Below are positions 48,421 through 59,880 of a stretch of 64,000 nt of DNA, one piece after another. Below the pieces are notes generated by a model. The model did no database searches. It saw nothing but the letters and a program-made list of their open reading frames with translations, and was not told where the DNA came from. The first letter of the stretch is position 1, and every line of letters begins with the position of its first letter. This stretch comes from Molossus alvarezi (lineage: Eukaryota > Chordata > Mammalia > Chiroptera > Molossidae): the NCBI GenBank assembly GCA_037176705.1, contig CM073887.1, positions 56,071,001 to 56,135,000 on the forward strand. Direction: 5' to 3'. Position numbers and translations under genes: made by a program.

Positions 48421-48672
48421 GCCCTGGCCACTTTGGCTCAGCGGTTAGAGCGTCGGCCTGCGGTCCTGAGAGACCTGGGTTCGGTTCCTGCTAAGGGCGC
48501 GTACCTCGGCTGCAGTTTGTCCCCGGCCCTGGTCGGTTGTGCGGGTGGCAGCCACTCGATGTGTTCCTTTCACATCGATGTTTCTCTCTCTCTCTCTGTT
48601 TCTCTCTCTCCCTCCCACTCTACCTGAACAAAAAATGGAAAAATGTCCTCGGGTGAGGATAAAAAAAAAAAA
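48421..48672 (+). mobile_element. Young VES-type SINE with TSD
   Basis: A forward, near-consensus SINE: GCCCTGGCCACTTTGGCTCAG head, GGGTTCGGTTCC B box, CCTCGGGTGAGGATA tail, poly(A). Flanked by AAAAGATGTTAAAACA (48405-48420) and AAAAGATGTTGAAACA (48673-48688). Confidence 0.95.
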
Positions 48673-48689
48673 AAAAGATGTTGAAACAT

Positions 48690-49090
48690 AAAAAGACCTC
48701 GTAGAAATCTGTGGCTCAAATCATTAGTAAGTTTGAAGTCCCAGATAGCAATGTCTAATACAAGTACGTATTCTATAAATAAAATGTTTAACAGTTTCAA
48801 AAATGAAGACAAATGATGTCTAGATCTTTGTATTTATGGGGAATCTTTTCTGTTAATCACCGGAATGCAGGACTTTCTATATTGCTGCACTCTATTTACT
48901 TCCACACCCAAACAGTTCCTAAAACGGTGTTTAAGATGCATTACATGCTAGAAATTCAAGTGAACATTAATGACTTCATCACTTACTGAGGCTCCTACCT
49001 TCATAGCAGATATATATACACCCTAGCCTCAATATTATTATTTTTACATTCCATCACAGCTTTATTTTTATCTTATAAACCACAGCTTTA
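48690..49090. other. Unassigned AT-rich DNA
   Basis: No gene or recognisable element. Confidence 0.35.
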
Positions 49091-49099
49091 CTATTTGTT

Positions 49100-51790
49100 G
49101 CAAAGTGTCCTGTATGGGAGCTGTTGAGCACCAAATAGAGGGGCTGGGCAAACTGCAGGAATGCTCGAGGTGCCTTCTTTTGGGCGACTAGGGCAGGGCT
49201 AATACATGAGCCAGAGAGGCCCCTAACTCAGGAAATAACCTGTATTGAGCCCGGTAACACAACCAGGAATTACAGTAGCCCCAAAATGAGCTCTGATTTC
49301 TGCCCTTTGTATAAAAATATTAACACTATTGGAGGGCTTGAACAGGAAGATGTGCAGCACTGAGTGGTAACCGTGGGGAAAGTCCCCTTGAAATTGTGTA
49401 GGGAGGTGACCCTGAAGCTGTGGTCTTGGATAGTGTGGGCAAGGATGCTGTAGTGGTGGCAATAAGAAGCCAGGGAGAGATTATTCAAATAGAAATTAAA
49501 TTCACTTGCTCCCAGGAGGACCCATCCTATGAACCAATCTAATGGGCTTGATGAAAACCAGCAACAGTGTTTCAAGGGCCCATAAGGTTGTGAGACTCCA
49601 CACATACCATGGCCTTTGACAGCTCAAAGGTGCAGGGCAGGGTGGCCTGGCAGTCAGAGCCTTGCCTCACATTTGAGCAGCAAGGGGGCCTTGGGGCAAA
49701 CCGTTAACTCTGCACAATGTACTCAAAAGAGGAACTTACATAAACAAACATTCAGTTCAACTGTCAAGTGCTGGCCATCCTCACCTGCCCAGCCTTCCTT
49801 AGTGTCTTCTCTGCTATAGTGAATGATTGTAGATGAAGCGTTCAAACTGAGGTTGTGTCACAATGTCATGAGCTTGGGTACTGTCATCTCGAACCCTCCT
49901 GTCCCACATCATTGGTGTTGTAATCTCTTGGATCATCACATCTTTTGCTGTCCTGAGCTAAGATACTGTCATCTCAGTGTTGTCACTGGTGGAGTGAGTC
50001 ACCCCAGAGAGGGATACTTCTCCGAAATAGCCACCCAGAGGGAACTGAGGGCCAATGGGTTTAACAGGGTATCATAAATTTGGGGTACCCTGATGAAGGT
50101 TTGCTTGTACCATTGAGAGCATTTCCTGGTATCACAAACTTTCAGGAAATTGTGGGTGCCCTCAGGGGCATGTTGCAAATGATTGGGTGGTGCTCACCTT
50201 TGAGATATAGAGGGTTTTCTTCCCTACATAGTAAGGTTTAGGTTCCCTAAATAGTAAAGCACATGAGTAGGAAGTTAGCTATATTCTCCCCACAATTTAA
50301 TATTTGGTTCTGTACTACAAAAGCTGGGTCTGAACTGCATAAGCTAAATAGGGTAGAAATTAGGGCAGTGTAAGAGCCCGGGCCCACAGGTCAGGATGTC
50401 AGTGACCATTTGGACAGAGCTGCTGGCCTTCAAGCATTCGTGTCATTGATCTCATTTAAGATAGAGGGCTTGAATCGCTGGCTCATGCCCACACCTGGTG
50501 GCATTCGGGGCACAGCCCCTCTAGGGCTGACTTCCAGCACTCGCTGTCCCCCCATCCTGGGGTACAATTGTAGATAAGCACTGCGCGGTTTCAGCAGCTT
50601 TCCAGTGTTTCCTATCTGGGGAAAGGAGAAGCCCCGTAGGCGCAGAGTCAGGCCAGCAGCAGTGAGCATCTGCATTTTACAGTTCTGCCTCTGCCCTAGA
50701 CTGTGCCAGGGATAGGCGATGGAGTCAACAACTTCTCGGTGGCTTCCCCCAGAGCAGGGCAGGGCCATGCTGTCGTCTTCTAATGTCTCTGGTGTCAACC
50801 AACCTGGGAGCTTCTCTCCCCTTTGAGAGATCCCCACCAGCCCCTTAGTGGGTCCAAAGCAATTGTTTCCACTTCCAGCTGCACAGAGGTGTACCGTCTT
50901 AACTGGGAGGGGCAGTTTCACAGGCTTCCAGTGTGCAGCTCCTGCCCGGAAGGCCAGGAATGTGGGGTTGTTCCACTTGGCATGGTGGTAGGTCAAGTTA
51001 TCCAGACCTAAAGCAGGAAAAGGTGGGTCCAAAGGGACCATTGCCACCAAAATTTATTTTAGTGTGGTTTGTTCCAATAAGGACACTCAATGGAAGTTGA
51101 ATACCTTCTACTATCCTACCTGTTACGCCTTGTAATTGAAAGGGTGCCCCTTGCTTATGTTGGGAGGGTTCCTGAGAAGCGCTTTAATTTGGGCTCCGGT
51201 GGCAATGAGAGTCGTAAAATGTCTATTATGGGTGTCTGAGTGGGTAATTAGAGAAGTATACGGGTGATTGTCCCCTGGGGAGCAACAAGATCTGGGGAAC
51301 TGTTGTGTCCCTAGGGCAAGGACCTTGGCAGCTGCCACTCTCAGATCAGGGTACAGGATCCCAGAGTCTGCTGCTGGGGCTGGGATGTTCCCAGAGATGA
51401 TGGCATCTGCTCTCAGGGTGGGTTCCTTAAGTCTCTTAAAGAGCCCGAAGCTCCTGAGCAAAGGCTTCTAACTTATGTCCCAGATTAAGTCACTGGGGAC
51501 CCCTGATCTCCAGAGCTGCCAATACAGAGAGGCCTGTTGGTCAGCTCATACGGGAGAAAGTGAGTTTGAGGCGCATTCCTCTGCAGAGACCTATAAGGAG
51601 TCCAGGAGTCCCCTCATATCCTGTCCTCTGTTGGGTTCCTGGCTGATGAGGCAGTGGGGCCTGTTCATCTTTACCGGTAAACAAGATTGGGGCTTCAGGA
51701 AAATTCTATTTTTCCTGTCTAGCTACAGCATTGATGCAGTCGAATGCTTGTTATACTCTATCTGACATTTCTATGAATTGTCACAGCATG
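49100..51790 (-). pseudogene. Degenerate endogenous retrovirus region, minus strand
   Basis: Long minus-strand frames (49270-49605, 50430-51050 and 51123-51461) lie in unusually GC-rich DNA. In 51123-51461 a TTLIxTGAQ stretch resembles the active site of a retroviral aspartic protease, with the catalytic Asp changed to Ala. The 206-codon frame follows it after one frameshift or stop and would be pro or pro-pol-junction sequence; it matches no domain I can name. No LTR pair recognised. Frameshifts and the lost aspartate mean no functional product. Confidence 0.5.
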
Positions 51791-51965
51791 GCCTGAGTTG
51801 GTTTCACCTGCCCTCACCTCTTACACATAACTTGGAGCGAAGTGAGTGGGCTCCTAGGTCTGTCTTTGGGTTTGAATCATGTTTCCCGTACAGTTATGTA
51901 GAAATACTGTGGTTCTGAAATATAAAGGCATAGCCCACAGTTCTCCCCAAGTGGAATCTATTAGA
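51790..51965. repeat. Segmental duplication block A (second copy)
   Basis: Second copy of 5331-5545. Here block A is followed almost at once by block B, without the 5-kb spacer of the other copy. Confidence 0.85.
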
Positions 51966-52004
51966 GACTGTTGTAACCAGTGGGCCTGTTCTCTTTCTCT
52001 GATT

Positions 52005-52960
52005 GTGTATAATTGTGTTTCAGTGAGTCCTAAAGAATTTATCCAAGTACAACAGGTATTACTAGTGATGGCACAGGCACCACCTTTTTTCTGCTCTGCT
52101 CATTTACCATCAGGAGAAATTCTGTTGTCTAAAATAACCTCAGCAAGCAAATATAAAGGTTTTTCTTGAACAGCTGTTGCTTTGGCATTACCTTCAGCAA
52201 TTTCCCTTAAAGTTCTAGACCAGTCGTTCTCAACCTTCCTAATGCCACGACCGTTTAATACAGTTCCTCATGTTGTGGTGACCCCAACCATAAAATTATT
52301 TTTGTTGCTACTTCATGACTGTAATTTTGCTACTGTTATGTGTTAGGTGACCCCTGTGAAAGGGTCGTTCGACTCCCAAAGTTGTCGTGACCCACAGGTT
52401 GAGAACCACCGTTCTAGACACATTTCTGATCATATTTATGCCGACAATCCATCATGAAATAAAATTTTCAAAGAAATAGCATTCCTTTATTGTCAGAAAC
52501 ACTATCAGGCAATTCTTGTTATAATCTGTGATGTAAATTTAAAGCGATGTTCAATGCCGAGTCTCTAATTGAATGTGTAATGAAATAGGCAAAACCGATG
52601 ATCTGACTGTATAATACCTTCCAAGTTGATAAGGATTTAAGCAATGTATCCCCCATAGATTTCTCTGTCAAGTGCAATTTAAAAAAATCCTTAAGGGGCA
52701 CAGATTATGGGGTTATGATAACAAGACTGACTGAATCAAGAATCTGGAAAATGAAAGCATTTAAGAAGGTAGGTGGAGTAAAAGTGTATTGGCATAAGTA
52801 GTAAAAGTTGCAAAGTTCAAAAGAACAACTGTTGAAACCTGGGATGCCTGGCAGGCTTAATGTTCCATATTATAAATATTACCTCTTAAATCTCTTTAGC
52901 CTTGACTGATTAGGTGAGAAATTCTAGAAGGAGTCTAGGAAAGTCTCACTCAATATGAAG
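52005..52960. repeat. Segmental duplication block B (second copy)
   Basis: Second copy of 10470-11240, carrying the SPIN insertion at 52221-52411. Confidence 0.9.
52221..52411 (+). mobile_element. SPIN-type hAT MITE with 8-bp TSD
   Basis: A 191-bp non-autonomous hAT element. The left end is CAGTCGTTCTCAACCTT, and the right end is its approximate inverse (AGGTTGAGAACCACCG). The interior has 'taatacagttcctcatgttgtggtgaccc' and 'gaccc...gaaagggtcgttcga' type text typical of SPIN (Space Invaders) elements. The perfect 8-bp duplication TTCTAGAC flanks it at 52213-52220 and 52412-52419, the length hAT transposase makes. The paralogous copy at 10695-10702 has a single TTCTGGAC, an empty site. Confidence 0.93.
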
Positions 52961-52979
52961 GTTTAATATTGCAATTGGT

Positions 52980-53560
52980 ACTCAGAGTTAGGGGAGAAAT
53001 TGGTAATTAAATGTTCTAAAGGATCTTTAGGTTCCTGAACAGAGAGAGGCTTCTTATGACAAATCCAACAGTTTGTCAAAATTCTTCCTTATGCAAGGCA
53101 TTGGGATTTGTGAACTAGGCAGTATCCTTCCAGGAGAAACTAAAAAGAAAAAGGAAACAATTATTGTATTGGGATACATTCCAAAACCTCCAATTAATAA
53201 GATGAAAATGCTTTAGTAGGTCAATTAGCATAAGAAAGGCAATATTCCAAAAAATTTCTGAAGGCAGGCACTAAATTTTGATACCAACACATAATACAAA
53301 AGAGTTTTGCAATCCAGACACTTAGACATATAAGAGTTTCAAGGTTAATTAACAGATCCATCAACTTTGTTATTGCGTGTGTGTGGCAAGAATGCTTAAG
53401 ATCCACTTTCTTTGCAATTTACAATTACACAATTTAATATATGTATATAAAAACATCATGTAATCTTTAAATACATTTTTATTAGTTAATTATAGCTCAA
53501 TGAAGCTGGGGCTAAAGGGCTTCCAGATGCATCTCAAAACTGATCTAAATTAAATTTTCT
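52980..53560. repeat. Segmental duplication blocks C and D (second copies)
   Basis: Matches 11640-11815 and then 15990-16560, adjacent here. The ~4.2 kb of SINE and nested L1 between them in the first copy is missing. Confidence 0.85.
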
Positions 53561-53899
53561 TCCAGTATAAAATGTACTCCTGAGGATGTAATGAATACAT
53601 CTCACACACTGTGGTTAGACCAAGAAGAGTCCTTGCACCCAGGCTAGGGCTTCTGGGTTCCAGGTTCCCAGGAGAGCCAAGTGCTCTGGGATTCTGACTA
53701 AATGGACCAAATGAGAGGGAATGGGTAGAAGGCTCAATGCTGTCAAGTATCAAAGACTAAAATAGAGCCGAACACTTTATTACAGATGATGAAATCATAT
53801 TGTGTCCGAGTTTCTAAACAAGGCTCACAGTTCCATGAGTAACCTCATAGCCTTCCACCAAGCCCTTGATCCCTAGAAGACATAAGACCCTCTTGTTCT

Positions 53900-54372
53900 G
53901 TCAACCAAGTTTAAATTAATAAGAAGGCTTTGGCTAGAAATGAATGATAAAGATTTATTCAAGGGTCTTTTAGTTTGCAACCTGTAAATACAGCTAGGCA
54001 AAATCCAAAAGTGTTCCAAAGAAGACATAAAAGTTAAGAGTTCTTAAAGTCACGTGATGGAGAAAAACCTGTGCCGCATGCTTAGCCCTAGGATTAGCCT
54101 AGGAGGGTTATCAGACAGATGTCAGGAGGTCTGGTAGCCTCTGGAGTCCTTGAGAGGATAATCCTAGGGTTATCTGCCAGTAAACAAATGTCCGGGTATT
54201 GACACAGGACTGGAAACTCCATAAGTTTAAGTTCCCAGGCAAATTAAGACAAGAACAAAGATCATTTCCTCATGCCTCAGCCTTCATAATGTTAATCACT
54301 TAGCAGCTTGGTTAAAGCGACTCCAATTTGTATTTTCCCTATCTTCATTCTTTTCCTCGGATCCCATCAGTC
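53900..54372 (-). mobile_element. Probable solo LTR upstream of module 3 promoter
   Basis: Counterpart of 16953-17451, from TGTCAACCAAG to CCCATCA. An 80-bp stretch (54301-54380) differs from module 1 at about 3 positions by direct comparison. The LTR was therefore present before modules 1 and 3 separated. Confidence 0.6.
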
Positions 54373-54599
54373 CTGGCCTGGGCCACCCGCTGTCTATTTA
54401 CGCTGCATCTGGAAATTGAACCAGGAATGCTTTGTGCTCACCGGTTTGGAAGGTCACAAAGAGCTGGGGGGAAAAAACACAGAAAGCCCCGGGCCTGGAA
54501 AAACTTCTGTTTAAAGTCAGTCGGACCAGGCTGGGTCAGGTTCCGATCACCTGCAGGGGATTGTTCAACGGAGAAAAAGTGTCCGCCGGCTGGCTGTCA

Positions 54600-54846
54600 G
54601 TCAGGCGTGGGGGGCGTGGCCTCGAGAACTGACCAATGAGGGTCCCCGCTGGGACAGGTGGGTGGGGCGATGTGACGGGAGGGGGGGGCATGCACGTCCC
54701 TTGCTGCTCCAGGCTTGCTTGGAGTCTGGTGTAGCCCGCCCTTATAGATCCCTGGTGGCTCTGCCAAAGCCTCTGTCCAGCTGTGATCTGCTCTGTTTGT
54801 GGAAGTGGTAGGAAGGACTCAGAGAGGCCAAGGATATCTAGAAATG
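54600..54846 (+). promoter_or_regulatory. KRAB-ZNF promoter and exon 1, module 3
   Basis: Proximal promoter with GGGGGGCGTGGCC, CCAAT at 54633-54637 (ACCAATGAG) and GGTGGGTGGGGCG. The exon ends CTAGAAATG at 54846 with the donor GTGAGTGTGC. CCAAT-to-ATG spacing is 213 bp. No KRAB exon follows on the plus strand in the remaining 9 kb, so its gene would lie past the right edge, or the module is an orphan that could also make a non-KRAB transcript. Confidence 0.75.
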
Positions 54847-55996
54847 GTGAGTGTGCAGGGCCGTGTACCGAGAGGAGGATGAGGGCTAGTCGGACCAGCG
54901 GTGGCGTGTGGGCCTCCCTGCCGTCACCTCCTGGGTCTGCGGACCTCAGTCCCCTCGTGGCTGGGCTGGCAGCCGGACCCCGGGCATCCTGTCCCGTCTC
55001 TGCGCACGGACACTTCTGCCCCAGAGCCTCGCTGGGCAGCTCTGCGCCCGCAGTCCCGTCTCCCCAGATGGTGCGGTGACCACAGGGAGGGTCATCAAGG
55101 GACAATGGTGACTCAGTCTGCGGAGTGTGGGAGGAACTCTCTGTGGGGTACCCAGTCCCTCCTTTCTCTCCAAGGGTGACTGTTTTTTATTTTTCAAATA
55201 TTTGGGGAGGAGTTTTCAGATTCCTGTGCCCAGGCTAGCTTTTCCAGTGACTGTCAGTAAGTCCCTAAATATTCAAATCCTCCTCTCATTTCCAAGCCAA
55301 CTTCTCCTCCCGGAGTCACGACGTCATCATGACGAACTCTTTGTCCTCCGGGATACATTTCAAACAGACCCAATATTTCAATATTTTATCCTTTTCCCAC
55401 AGAGTTATGACTCATTTTAAGAGATTTATATTTGTTGTAGATATTTTATACGAGAGAAAGCCTAGAACAACCACCTGGAAGACATGTATGAAATCTCCAT
55501 TCCTCTTTCCCCAGGATCTTTCCTGGGCACAGAAAGACACCCTGTGGGGAAGTCCTTTGGGTGGAGATCCCTGTTTGGAGGTTTTCCTGGGTGTTCTCTC
55601 CTGTCAGCACTGCCCCTCCCTGAGTCACCTTGATTTATTCATTCATTTAAATTTATGTTTTCAACAGGGGTAAAATATTTTGAATCATTAGAGTTTGAAG
55701 GACAGTATAAAGTATCTCCAAAGAACTGGAAAAGAAGTGAATTTCAGAAAAAAGATTCCAAGTTTATGTTCCATTTGTACAGAACTATTCTTTCGCTCTT
55801 TCTTCCCCTGAGCATATATAGTAAGTTCCTGAGGTCTGTTTTTGACTCTGGGGTGTTTTCAAGTAAAATTTCAGGGTTTACCTTTGCAGGACACACGTGT
55901 TCAAGTCTGATTAATTATTTACAAGACTAGTAATTTCCCTGTAAATAATAATTAACAATTTTCCCCTGAAAGTAATAGGTATTTCTGTTTAATATT

Positions 55997-56190
55997 TTTC
56001 TTTTTTGATTTTAGAGAGAGGGAGAGAGAAATAGAAACATCGATGAGAGAGAACATCAATTGGCTGCCTCCTGCATGCCCCGCACTGGGGTTTGGGTTCA
56101 CAACCTGGGCATGTGCCCTCACCGGGAATCGAACCTGCGACCTCTTGGTGTGTGGGTCAACGCTCAACCACTGAGCCATATCGCTGGGTG
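55997..56190 (-). mobile_element. VES-type SINE
   Basis: A reverse-orientation SINE of the older sub-type in intron-1 sequence of module 3. It is absent from the matching place in module 1 (about 18980-19010), so it inserted after they separated or was lost from module 1. Confidence 0.88.
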
Positions 56191-56939
56191 TGGTTTTTAT
56201 TTTTAGATGAAATAGTACAAGTGCCTCACAATTTTCTTTCTTTCCTCATAAAAGCTGGTTTTAAGTTATTTTGCTGGATTGTTCAAACACTGGGTTTGTA
56301 TCATTTTAAAACATCAACCATGTTCCAAAGCAACTCCAGGGTGGAGCAGAGTCCTGTGGTCAGTGACCCAACCTAAGGCCTCCTTGAGTCTGCTAAGGGA
56401 AACACTGGAAGGCCCAGTTGATCTTCCTGGGATGCCTCCCTCTGCAGGTGTCCTACCTGCTCACACCCACCATGGAAGAGACCTTTACACTGAGAAGCTA
56501 CAGCCCTGGAATGCGGGGGGTGCACATTTGGGGAAAAGTGATGATGCCCTTTCCGAGGCTGTGATTTCTTAGACCTAGACATTCTTAGACCTTATGTTTG
56601 AGTTTTGCATTCACAGTGTAGCTGCACTCAGAGGGCAATTTGTGCACATTGAAAAAATCTGAAAATCAGGTGTCTGCCTCATAAACAAAGGGTTTATGAA
56701 TATGGGGTTTCATTTAGGTCAGAACTTAATCTGAATCAGGCTGAGTTTCATCACTTGTGAAAATGGAGGCAGCCTTGGGGAGGGAGTGCTTACAGGAAAG
56801 GGGAGGGTGTGTGGAACTCCCAGATTTCATTCCTGGGGCTGCTCAGGTGTCCCTACTCTCCTTCCCCAGGAAATAACCCAATCCAGGGCTTCTATCTCAA
56901 CAGGAGTGTCTGGACCCCAAATCAGCTTTCTGAATTAAA

Positions 56940-57470
56940 GTTACCACTCTCTGTAACACAGTAATTCACAAACATTTATTCAATGACTCAATACTGTCTC
57001 AAATTACATTGTACCTATGTTTTCAGTAAATGCTCTTAAGGAGAATTACTGAATGTAATGTAGAAGTCAAATTGGTGCACTTGCCTAAAGCATCAGAAAT
57101 CTTTGCCTTTCACACAGTCATGGCACCCATTGTTCTAAAATACCCCATAGTGAGCAGGACAGTTCAATCAATAATTCATAACTTTAAATTATATTAAATT
57201 AAGCCTTCACCACTTCCTATGTGGCTTACAAAATGGGATTTCATGGTTTTTACCCCTTAGTAATATTAGTTCATTGGGCCCAGTGTAAATTAAACAGGAT
57301 CTTCAAGGATTGAAAACTGTTATAAGAAACTTTTTAGGAAGAGGCGATTGTCTCAGTGCTTCTCCTTTGAACAGCTGAATTTGGCCTGATCCTAAGCCTG
57401 GAGGGAGTGAACGACACCTCACAGTGGATTTCCTAGAGCACTGCCCTATCTGGGTTTGTCAACTTGAAAA
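56940..57470 (+). pseudogene. Degenerate ERV pol fragment, copy 2
   Basis: Collinear with 36960-37470 (CAAATTGGTGCACTT, ACTTCCAAATTGG/ACTTCCTATGTGG, GAACGACACCTCACAGTGGA). It stops just as the reverse transcriptase LTVDY-type motif would begin. It separates module 3 from module 4. No coding potential. Confidence 0.65.
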
Positions 57471-58702
57471 GGTTTACTCACTTATTTGAGCCTTAGTTTT
57501 TCAAATATTTAAAATTTTGTAAATAATGAAGCTTAAAAACAGTACAAAATGTTCCCAGAAAGGAAGGAAATAGGTAAATTTGAGAAAAAAGAAAATACTC
57601 CAGGATTACATTGAATGTGTTAAAATTCTTGTCTCCCTTTTTTCTCATCTGAGTGTGTGCAGTAATATTCTGAGGTCTGTTCTTTTCTTTTATGTGTGGG
57701 GGTAGGGTGTTTTTAAGTAAAAGTTCAGGGCTTAGACTGGCACACCAGAAGTGTTCTAGTATGATGAATTGTTTATAAAACAATTTCTTGCCATAAAAAT
57801 AATAATGTAATTATTTTCTGAAAGTAAAAAATAATTGTGTTTTCTTTTTGAACTAGAACAATGCCTTATGGTTTGCTTTCCTCTTTTACACAGAAACATT
57901 GGGAATGTGCAACTTTACTGGATTATTCAAACACTGTGTTCGTATCATTTAAAATATCCCCTTGGTCCAAAGCAATGTTCCTGGGAGCAGAGGCCTGTGG
58001 TCAATGGCCCAGCTAAGGTTCCCTTGAGCCTTAAAAGGGAAGTACTTGAAGGCCCAGCAGGTGTCCTACCTGCTCACAAGCACCATGGAAGGAACCTTTA
58101 TAGTGAGAGAAGCTGCAGCCCTTACACATGGGGGAGGGAGTGAAGCTCCTTCTGAGGTTTTAGTTGTGATTCCCCTGGGCCTGTTTCTAGGCCTAGGTTG
58201 GAGTTTTGCATCCACAGTGGAGGTGCACTCAGACTGTACTTTGTGCACATTGAGAAAGTCTGTGAGAGGAGCCAGTGTCTTGGGTTAGGGTTTGTGAATT
58301 TGGAAGTTTATTTGGGTCAGAACCTTATATTGGAATCCAGCAGAGCATTTTCTCACTGTAAGCTGAAGCCTGAAGGAGGGAGTGTTCCCATTATTCCCTG
58401 TGGAGAAGAGTGTGTTGGAGCTCCCAGACTTCGTTCCTTGGGCTGCTCAGGTGTCCTCTCCTCCTTCCCCAGGGACTGCCCCACTACAGAGATTCTGCCT
58501 CACCCTGAAGAGTCTAGAATGTGGAACCTTCTGTCCTGTGGGAAGCAGGCTGCTCATCTGAGAGGATTCCAATGCTTGTGTTTCTTTCCTTTGGATCCTT
58601 CGTCCATTGACTAGTGCAGCCCTTTGGCTCTACTTTTCCTGAGCACTTTATTCTGTGTGGTAATACCACTTTTAGTGTCTTGCGCTTAAAAGTGTAAATT
58701 GA

Positions 58703-58860
58703 GCCCTGGTTGGTGTAACTCAGTTGGTTAGTTGATTGGAGCATCGTCCTGTAAGGTTGTGGGTTTGATTCCTGGTCAGGGCATACAAATACCTAAGGTT
58801 GCGGGAGGTAACTGATGTTTCTCTCTCTCTGGAATCAATAAAACAAATTTTTAAAAAAAG
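58703..58860 (+). mobile_element. VES-type SINE
   Basis: A forward, shortened SINE: GCCCTGGTTGGTGTAACTC head, B-box GGTTTGATTCC, GGAATCAATAAAAC tail. Inside module 4 and absent from module 2. Confidence 0.86.
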
Positions 58861-59293
58861 AATGAATAAAATTAATTGAAGAAAACAGAATGTTTTTAAA
58901 AAGTAACTTGATTGAGAGAGATGATGTTGGTAAGGCAAGTAAATAGTGGAACTAAATAGATTTTTTGGTACCTTTTAGGGTAGAAAACCTCAAGATGTGA
59001 TATGAATGTGTTTAATTTCTCAGGTCCATTTTTTATTTTTACATCAGAGTCTGTCATTGAGGTAAGGAAAACTAATCAAAACTTTTGTAAATTTTTGAAA
59101 ATTTTCCTATGTTTAAGCAGCTATACCCAAACTCAAACAGCATCATAATATGCTACATATTTCTGAAAATACCTTTATGTGACATAAAGGGAAAAGACAA
59201 ACTGGGATGCAATTTGCCTTTAATTAGCAGGAGATTTCATTTGTATGGATTACACTTCTATAATCATTATCATTTATAAGAATTAAATCTTAG

Positions 59294-59510
59294 GCCCTGG
59301 CCGGTTTGGTTCAGCGGTTGGAGCGTCAGCCTGCGGTCCTGAGAGACCCGGGTTCGGTTCCCGCTAAGGGCACGTACCTTGGTTGCAGTTTGTCCCCGGC
59401 CCTGGTCGGTTGTGCGGGTGGCAGCCACTCGATGTGTCCCTTCACGTCGATGTTTCTCTCTCTCTCTCCCTCCCACTCGACCTGAACAAAAAAAAAAAAA
59501 AAAAAAAAAA
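59294..59510 (+). mobile_element. Youngest-looking VES-type SINE with perfect TSD
   Basis: A forward SINE with an intact A box (TGGTTCAGCGG), B box (GGGTTCGGTTCC) and a pure A tail of about 25. The 16-bp repeat AAGAATTAAATCTTAG flanks it perfectly at 59278-59293 and 59511-59526. The GAGGATA tail motif is missing; the poly(A) follows CCTGAAC directly. Confidence 0.96.
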
Positions 59511-59880
59511 AAGAATTAAATCTTAGAATGGTTTCTTATATAAAAAGATTATAATTGAAGAAATACTAGTAGATAGTAAAACACGGTGCATATAAATGTC
59601 TGTGTTTATCATACATCTATAAGATAGAAAAGTCTAATTTAAGAAGACTCACTGCTCACATATCCTCATTTCTCCAGTAATGTTACTCTAGCCACTCCCA
59701 AAGACAGTTTTTATCATTTCTTGAGCCTCTTGTTGATGTTTTTTTGTTTTGTTTAATTTAAAAGCAAATTTGTAAATTAATATTGTTCTTACCCGTGTTT
59801 GTCCTTGTAATAAGCAGTCAGACTCAGAATTGTTTGATATTTGCTGACAGCTTAGGCCTTCCTCTCCTTCTTCCCTTGTG

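Larger units (their letters stand above)
53500..56930 (+). repeat. KRAB-ZNF promoter module 3 (duplicated unit)
   Basis: Third copy of the exon-1 unit, collinear with module 1, including the LTR segment. A VES SINE (55997-56190) interrupts it in intron-1 sequence. It ends at the ERV pol remnant. Confidence 0.9.
57475..59880 (+). repeat. KRAB-ZNF module 4 (partial: intron 1 only)
   Basis: Repeats the intron-1 part of the module (GTCTGTTCTT, 'gtgtcctacctgctcacaagcaccatgg', 'gtgcacattgagaaagtctgtgag') without a promoter or exon 1. The 57850-58500 stretch parallels 56220-56900 of module 3 and 19010-19560 of module 1. Its right end matches 23880-24290. The intron-1 segment is thus present twice in tandem here. 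Confidence 0.82.

Noticed and set aside
59294..59510. A tRNA gene (A and B boxes present)
   Set aside because: The boxes belong to the tRNA-derived head of a VES SINE with a poly(A) tail and target duplications. There is no cloverleaf acceptor stem or terminator in tRNA position.
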